Positions 6,357 to 10,488 of a DNA stretch of 10,488 nt are shown one piece after another. Origin of the DNA: an uncultured Oscillospiraceae bacterium (lineage in GTDB: Bacteria > Bacillota > Clostridia > Oscillospirales > Ruminococcaceae). Position 1 is the first letter of the stretch, and every line of letters begins with the position of its first letter. Where the stretch lies: NCBI GenBank assembly GCA_947522735.1, contig CANNTZ010000075.1, forward strand, positions 1 to 10,488, written 5' to 3'. The position numbers were made by a program, and so were the translations under genes. The notes under the pieces were generated by a model, which searched no databases, was not told the DNA's origin, and saw nothing but the letters and a program-made list of their open reading frames with translations.

Positions 6357-9002
6357 TTGAAGTATTATCTTGAAGAGCTTGACGAGGTCTATCGCGAGCT
6401 TGGCTCCGGCAAAAACGGACTGACCTCCGCCGAGGCCGCGGAGCGCCTTGCCCGCGACGGCAAAAACAAGCTTGCCGAGGGCAAAAAAATCTCGCTGCTC
6501 AAACGCTTCATCGACCAGCTCGCCGACCCCATGACACTTGTACTGATCGCGGCGGCTATCGTCTCGGCGATAACCTCCGCCGTCTCTCACGAGAGCTTTG
6601 CCGACGTGTTCATTATCCTCTTCGTCGTCGTCCTCAACGCCGTGCTCGGCGTAGTGCAGGAGAGCAAGGCGGAGAAGGCCATCGACGCACTCAAGGAGAT
6701 GACCGCCGCCACCTCCAAGGCGCTGCGCGACGGCGAGCTTGTCCATATCAAAAGCGAGGAGCTCGCTGTGGGTGACGTGATACTGCTTGAGGCGGGCGAC
6801 TCTATTCCCGCGGACGCACGTCTCATCGAAGCCGCCGGGCTCAAGGCTGAGGAGGCGGCGCTGACCGGCGAATCCGTCCCGGCGGAAAAGACCGCTGCGG
6901 TTCTCACGACAGGCGGCGCAAAGGACGTCCCCCTCGGCGACCGCCGCAACATGGTCTATACCGGCAGCACCATTGTATACGGACGCGGACGCGCCGTCGT
7001 CACCGGCACCGGCATGAACACCGAGATGGGCAAGATTGCCGACGCCATAACAAAGGCGCAGGACAACCAGACGCCGCTCCAGCTCAAGCTCGCCTCGCTG
7101 AGCAAAACGTTGACATGGATGGTGCTTGGCATCTGCGTGTTCATCTTCCTGTTCAGTATGGGGCGCTCGTGGCTCGTCAACGGCGACATCAGCGGCGCGA
7201 CGGTGCTCAACACCTTCATGCTCGCCGTCAGCCTCGCCGTCGCCGCCATTCCCGAGGGCCTCGCCACGGTCGTTACCATCGTGCTCTCCATCGGCGTGAC
7301 CAAAATGTCCAAGCGCAACGCCGTCATCCGCAAGCTGACCGCCGTAGAGACGCTCGGCTGCACCCAGATCATCTGCTCCGACAAGACCGGCACGCTCACA
7401 CAGAACAAAATGACCGTCGTAGAGCACTATGGCGACGAAAGGCTGCTTGCAACCGCCATGTCCCTGTGCAGCGACGCCGAACCGGACAAAACCGGGGAAG
7501 CCGTCGGCGAGCCGACCGAGTGTGCGCTTGTCAACTACGCAACCGGGCTTGGCCTTTCCAAGGCGGAGGCCGCGGAGGCAATGCCACGCGTGGGCGAGGC
7601 GCCGTTTGACTCCATGCGCAAGATGATGTCCACCCTCCACGCCGGGCGCGAGGGCCTGATCCAATTCACCAAGGGCGCGCCGGACGAGCTGCTGGGGCGC
7701 TGTACGAGGTATATCCGCGAAGGCGTTGTGAAGGAGCTTGACGACAAGACGCGCGCCGAGATCCTCGCCGTCAACCACAGCTTTGCACAGCGCGCGCTGC
7801 GCGTCCTCGCCGCCGCCTACCGCGACTGGGAGAGCTTCCCGACGGACACCTCCGCCGAAAATCTCGAACAGGAGCTAACCTTTATCGGCCTTGCAGGCAT
7901 GATCGACCCGGTGCGCCCGGAGGTTGCTGCGGCCGTGAAGGAGTGCGCCGAGGCAGGCATCCGTCCTGTCATGATAACCGGAGACCATCGCGACACCGCC
8001 TCTGCCATTGCGAAGGAGCTGGGCATCATCACAAGCGACAGCCAGGTCATAACCGGCGCGCAGCTTGACGAGCTTTCTGACGAACAGCTTGCACAGAATA
8101 TCGACAGATATTCCGTCTATGCCCGCGTCCAGCCGGAGCACAAGGTGCGCATAGTCAACGCATGGAAAAGTCGCGGTGCTATAACCGCAATGACCGGCGA
8201 CGGCGTCAACGACGCGCCCTCCATCAAAAGCGCCGATATCGGCGTGGGCATGGGCATCACCGGCACCGACGTCACCAAGAACGTAGCGGACATGGTGCTC
8301 GCCGACGACAACTTCGCGACCATCGTCTCCTCGGTTGAGGAGGGCCGCCGCATCTACGACAACATCCGAAAGACCATCCAGTTCCTGCTCTCCTCGAATC
8401 TCAGCGAGGTGCTCGGTATATTTGTCGCAACGCTGCTCGGCTTCACACTGCTCACACCGGTGCATCTGCTCTGGATAAACCTCATCACCGACTGCTTCCC
8501 GGCGCTGGCGCTGGGCATGGAGAAGGGCGAAAAGAATATCATGCACCGCGCGCCGCGCTCCTCCACGGAGGGCGTTTTCGCCGGCGGCATGGGCTTCAGC
8601 GTCATTTATCAGGGCGTTGCCGTAACGCTGCTGACCCTCGCCGCCTACTTCATCGGGCACTTTCTCGAGGCGGGCCGCTGGGAGATCGTCCAAAGCGCCG
8701 ACGGCATGACGATGGCGTTTCTCACGATGTCCATGGCGGAGATATTCCACTCCTACAATCTGCGCTCGCAGCATGGCTCCATCTTCACCCTCGGCTCCCA
8801 CAACCCATATCTCTTCGGCGCAATGCTGCTCTCGCTGCTGCTCACCTCCGCCGTGATATATATTCCGCCCCTTGCGGCGCTTTTCGGCTTCGAGAGCATT
8901 TCGCTGCTTGAATACGCCGTCGCTATGGGGCTCGCGCTGTGCATCATCCCCATAGTCGAGCTTGTCAAGCTCATCCAGCGCGCCGCCGCCCGCAAAAAAT
9001 AA
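6357..9002 (+). CDS. Type II P-type cation-transporting ATPase (Ca2+/Mn2+ exporter)
   Basis: This 881-aa membrane pump exports divalent cations using ATP. The start is TTG 6357 with AGGAG at 6344-6348; a frame-consistent TTG at 6303 lies at the foot of the terminator without a site. All family landmarks are present in order: N-terminal cation ATPase domain, M1-M2 (about 44-100), actuator TGES (170-173), M4 PEGL (299-302), phosphorylation motif DKTGTLT (D342), nucleotide-site KGAP (439-442), TGDH (541-544), hinge TGDGVND (613-619) and M5-M10 (about 672-875). Ion ligands corresponding to those of the SERCA calcium pump appear kept: E300 (M4), N681 and E684 (M5), N708, T711 and D712 (M6), E795 (M8). 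The length matches bacterial PacL/YloB/LMCA1-type pumps. Sequence alone allows Ca2+; the upstream Mn2+ riboswitch argues for manganese efflux, as for Lactococcus YoaB. It appears to be a single-gene unit. Confidence 0.95.
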   Translation: MKYYLEELDEVYRELGSGKNGLTSAEAAERLARDGKNKLAEGKKISLLKRFIDQLADPMTLVLIAAAIVSAITSAVSHESFADVFIILFVVVLNAVLGVVQESKAEKAIDALKEMTAATSKALRDGELVHIKSEELAVGDVILLEAGDSIPADARLIEAAGLKAEEAALTGESVPAEKTAAVLTTGGAKDVPLGDRRNMVYTGSTIVYGRGRAVVTGTGMNTEMGKIADAITKAQDNQTPLQLKLASLSKTLTWMVLGICVFIFLFSMGRSWLVNGDISGATVLNTFMLAVSLAVAAIPEGLATVVTIVLSIGVTKMSKRNAVIRKLTAVETLGCTQIICSDKTGTLTQNKMTVVEHYGDERLLATAMSLCSDAEPDKTGEAVGEPTECALVNYATGLGLSKAEAAEAMPRVGEAPFDSMRKMMSTLHAGREGLIQFTKGAPDELLGRCTRYIREGVVKELDDKTRAEILAVNHSFAQRALRVLAAAYRDWESFPTDTSAENLEQELTFIGLAGMIDPVRPEVAAAVKECAEAGIRPVMITGDHRDTASAIAKELGIITSDSQVITGAQLDELSDEQLAQNIDRYSVYARVQPEHKVRIVNAWKSRGAITAMTGDGVNDAPSIKSADIGVGMGITGTDVTKNVADMVLADDNFATIVSSVEEGRRIYDNIRKTIQFLLSSNLSEVLGIFVATLLGFTLLTPVHLLWINLITDCFPALALGMEKGEKNIMHRAPRSSTEGVFAGGMGFSVIYQGVAVTLLTLAAYFIGHFLEAGRWEIVQSADGMTMAFLTMSMAEIFHSYNLRSQHGSIFTLGSHNPYLFGAMLLSLLLTSAVIYIPPLAALFGFESISLLEYAVAMGLALCIIPIVELVKLIQRAAARKK

Positions 9003-9018
9003 TCTCCTTTCTTCCGCA

Positions 9019-9067
9019 CGGCCCCTCCTCCTGCCGCGAGCATCCACTGCGGCGGAGGGAGGGGCCG
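9019..9067 (+). terminator. GC-rich hairpin ending the ATPase transcript
   Basis: A 19-position stem (9019-9037 with 9049-9067, one C-A mismatch and two G-U pairs) begins 16 bp after the ATPase stop. The first 10 pairs, starting CGGCCCC, are perfect. No proper T-tract follows (only GGATTTT about 10 bp later), so it may be a weak terminator or a 3'-end stabiliser. Its position between two separately promoted units supports a terminating role. Confidence 0.55.
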
Positions 9068-9115
9068 AAGCACGCGGATTTTCAGGAAAATTTTCAAAAA
9101 AATCGCGATAAATAC

Positions 9116-9145
9116 TTGACGAAACGCCCTTCCATATGATATAGT
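9116..9145 (+). promoter_or_regulatory. Sigma-A promoter of the rpmG-secE-nusG operon
   Basis: TTGACG (9116-9121) and TATAGT (9140-9145) are 18 bp apart, and each matches the consensus at 5 of 6 positions. An AT-rich stretch with A-tracts (about 9085-9115) precedes it and could act as an UP element, as expected for a strongly expressed ribosomal operon. The leader to rpmG would be about 87 nt. It starts with a very short stem (9152-9165) followed by a T-run, which is too weak to call an attenuator. Confidence 0.8.
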
Positions 9146-9238
9146 ATAGATACCTCTAAAAGGGTTATTTTTTTGTGTTCAAATTTAGCGTTCTTTTTCG
9201 AGGGAGGCAAAAATTTCTGGCGATCAGGAGGTGCCGAA

Positions 9239-9388
9239 ATGAGAGTTAAAATCACCCTGGCTTGCACCGAGTGCAAGCAGCGCAACTACAACAAAATGAA
9301 AAACAAGAAGAATGATCCCGACAGGCTTGAAATGAACAAGTATTGCAGGTTCTGCAGGAAACACACTCTTCACAAGGAGACAAAGTAA
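9239..9388 (+). CDS. rpmG: 50S ribosomal protein L33
   Basis: This 49-aa protein of the large ribosomal subunit has the usual length of bacterial L33. It is the zinc-ribbon (C+) form: cysteine pairs C9-x-x-C12 and C36-x-x-C39 are intact. The start ATG 9239 has an excellent AGGAGGTG at 9226-9233; an in-frame extension to 9173 has no support. It is the first gene of the operon, 54 bp before secE, an arrangement common in Firmicutes. No tRNA gene was seen between rpmG and secE, although one is found there in some relatives. A zinc-containing L33 implies that a zinc-free paralogue might exist elsewhere, but that cannot be seen here. Confidence 0.97.
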   Translation: MRVKITLACTECKQRNYNKMKNKKNDPDRLEMNKYCRFCRKHTLHKETK

Positions 9389-9442
9389 TCTTATCGGGCT
9401 TGGGTTTTTAAAACTTCGAGCTATTTGCAAGGAGGTTTGTTC

Positions 9443-9682
9443 ATGGCAAAAACCGCGGCAAACAGCCCTAAGAAGGGCGAGTCCGGCATAAAGAAGCTCC
9501 CGGCAAAGATCGTGCGCACCTTCAAGGACATGAAGGGCGAGGTCAAAAAGGTAGTATGGCCCAGTAAGAAACAGGTTCTCAACAACTCCGTAATCGTATT
9601 TGTAATGTTGATAATCTCCGCCATATTCATTGGCGGAATCGATGAATTACTGGTGCTGTTGCTGCAGCTCATCTTTAAATGA
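9443..9682 (+). CDS. secE: Preprotein translocase subunit SecE
   Basis: This 79-aa single-span membrane protein stabilises SecY in the Sec export channel. The start ATG 9443 follows AAGGAGGT at 9429-9436 with 6-bp spacing; a TTG at 9425 lies upstream of that site and is rejected. The basic N-terminal part is followed by the conserved amphipathic segment with DMKGEVKKVVWPSKK (29-43), including the invariant Trp-Pro, and then a transmembrane helix at about 48-68. This is the short, one-helix form usual in Gram-positive bacteria. It lies between rpmG and nusG, 33 bp before nusG, in the universal secE-nusG pairing. Confidence 0.96.
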   Translation: MAKTAANSPKKGESGIKKLPAKIVRTFKDMKGEVKKVVWPSKKQVLNNSVIVFVMLIISAIFIGGIDELLVLLLQLIFK

Positions 9683-9715
9683 TTAGCTTTGCATGCTATA
9701 CCCCGGAGGTAGACA

Positions 9716-10234
9716 ATGTCAGAAAACGCTAAATGGTATGTGGTGCATACCTATTCCGGCTATGAGAACAAGGTGGCGACGAACATCGAAAAGGCCGTCG
9801 AGAACCGGCAGCTTCAGGATCTCATCCTCGATGTTTCAATCCCCACCGAGACAGTCACCGAAATAAAAGACGACAAGACGCGCGAGGTCGAGCGCAAAAT
9901 ATTCCCGGGCTATGTTCTTGTCAAGATGATAATGACGGACGAGTCCTGGTATATCGTGCGCAACACGCGCGGAGTCACCGGCTTTGTCGGGCCCGCTTCC
10001 AAGCCGGTCCCGCTGACCGACGAGGAAATAGCCGCTCTCGGCGTGGAATCTCACGTCACCGAGGTGGCCTATGCAAAGGGAGACTCCGTCCAGATCACCG
10101 GCGGCCCGCTCGAGGGCTTCATCGGAGTAGTGGACAGCGTGGATATTCCCGGCAACTGCGTGTGCGTGACCGTCTCGATGTTCGGAAGGGAAACTCCGGT
10201 CGAGCTTGAGCTAAACCAGGCCAAGCCCGTCTGA
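9716..10234 (+). CDS. nusG: Transcription termination/antitermination factor NusG
   Basis: This 172-aa factor binds RNA polymerase and affects pausing, termination and coupling to translation. The start is ATG 9716 with GGAGGT at 9705-9710. The N-terminal NGN domain (about 5-105) opens with KWYVVHTYSGYENKV and contains FPGYVLVKM; the KOW domain begins at about 120 with GDSVQITGGPLEGF. Length and order are normal for the family and nothing is missing. It is followed by a 150-bp gap before rplK, longer than other gaps in this operon. Confidence 0.97.
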   Translation: MSENAKWYVVHTYSGYENKVATNIEKAVENRQLQDLILDVSIPTETVTEIKDDKTREVERKIFPGYVLVKMIMTDESWYIVRNTRGVTGFVGPASKPVPLTDEEIAALGVESHVTEVAYAKGDSVQITGGPLEGFIGVVDSVDIPGNCVCVTVSMFGRETPVELELNQAKPV

Positions 10235-10384
10235 CGCAGCCGGCAAGGTGTACAGCCGTACGAACCGGCAAAGCGCCGCTATCAGAGATGAGCGGACTGA
10301 GAAATAACGATTCTTTTAGGGTAAATTTTTCTCGCGCGGGCCGTCTGAACACGCGCGCTCCGCGCAATGAAAGGAAGAACTGCA
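10235..10384 (+). promoter_or_regulatory. Structured leader between nusG and rplK
   Basis: Three hairpins are visible in the 150-bp gap. GCCGG (10239-10243) pairs with CCGGC (10265-10269), enclosing GTAC-AGCC-GTAC. CCGCT (10276-10280) pairs with AGCGG (10291-10295), with a loop containing GATG. CGCGCG (10333-10338) pairs with CGCGCG (10352-10357). An AT-rich stretch (about 10296-10330) separates the last two. The rplK-rplA mRNA is autoregulated by ribosomal protein L1 in many bacteria, and an L1-binding leader is the natural candidate, but I cannot confirm its motif. No convincing promoter or terminator was found. Confidence 0.35.
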
Positions 10385-10488
10385 ATGGCACAAAAGGTGG
10401 TTGGCTTAGTTAAGCTTCAGATCCCCGCCGGCAAAGCCACGCCGGCACCCCCCGTCGGTTCCGCACTCGGACCCCACGGAATCAACAT
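10385..10488 (+). CDS. rplK: 50S ribosomal protein L11, 5' part only
   Basis: The window ends after 34 complete codons of L11, a protein of the GTPase-associated centre of the large subunit. ATG 10385 is preceded by AAGGA at 10371-10375. The visible N-terminus (MAQKVVGLVKLQIPAGKA, then PAPPVGSALGPHG) is the strongly conserved L11 start, with the proline-rich segment intact. The gene is cut by the window edge and is not a truncated gene. rplA, rplJ and rplL would be expected next. Confidence 0.96.
   Translation, partial: MAQKVVGLVKLQIPAGKATPAPPVGSALGPHGIN

Noticed and set aside
6298..6360. 20-codon frame whose TGA overlaps the TTG start of the ATPase (TTGA)
   Set aside because: Its ATG follows directly on the terminator T-tract with no ribosome binding site. 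The overlap is suggestive of coupling but more likely chance.
9196..9220. GAGGGAGG ribosome-binding-like motif in the rpmG leader
   Set aside because: No ATG, GTG or TTG follows at a suitable distance, and rpmG has its own better site at 9226-9233.
9389..9442. tRNA gene between rpmG and secE
   Set aside because: Only 54 bp are available and there is no cloverleaf or T-loop motif.

Overview
The window looks like chromosomal DNA from a fairly GC-rich member of the Clostridia (Oscillospiraceae-like Firmicutes). This is inference. It rests on strong AGGAGG-type ribosome binding sites, sigma-A-type promoters, a lipoprotein solute-binding protein of the LplA type, a yybP-ykoY riboswitch before a P-type ATPase, and the gene order rpmG-secE-nusG-rplK. 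All recognisable genes lie on the + strand.

Bases 1-544 hold no gene that I can support. They contain a mosaic of palindromic repeats: an 82-bp unit in 2.4 tandem copies, a diverged inverted copy of its conserved 35-bp core, and a run of short GC-rich hairpins. A 12-bp-armed palindrome then sits just upstream of the first gene.

Bases 545-6010 look like a carbohydrate-uptake and sensing locus. In order they encode an extracellular lipoprotein solute-binding protein, a membrane-anchored AraC-family regulator with an extracytoplasmic sensor region, and an Asp-box (BNR/sialidase-like) beta-propeller protein without a signal peptide. A terminator-like hairpin separates the first two genes; the last two are 24 bp apart. 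No ABC permease or ATPase gene is present, so the binding protein must work with components encoded elsewhere.

Bases 6123-9002 form a metal-homeostasis unit: a consensus sigma-A promoter, a yybP-ykoY (Mn2+) riboswitch, an intrinsic terminator whose 5' arm overlaps the 3' strand of the proposed P1 helix, and a type II P-type cation ATPase of 881 aa. The layout fits a transcriptional ON switch that releases the exporter gene when Mn2+ is high.

Bases 9116-10488 are the start of the core ribosomal/transcription operon: promoter, rpmG (L33), secE, nusG, a structured 150-nt leader, and the beginning of rplK (L11), cut by the window edge.

I found no convincing new defence or mobile system. The most interesting items are the repeat mosaic, the palindrome before the solute-binding gene, the permease-less sensor/binding-protein/propeller cluster, and the mapped riboswitch-terminator overlap.
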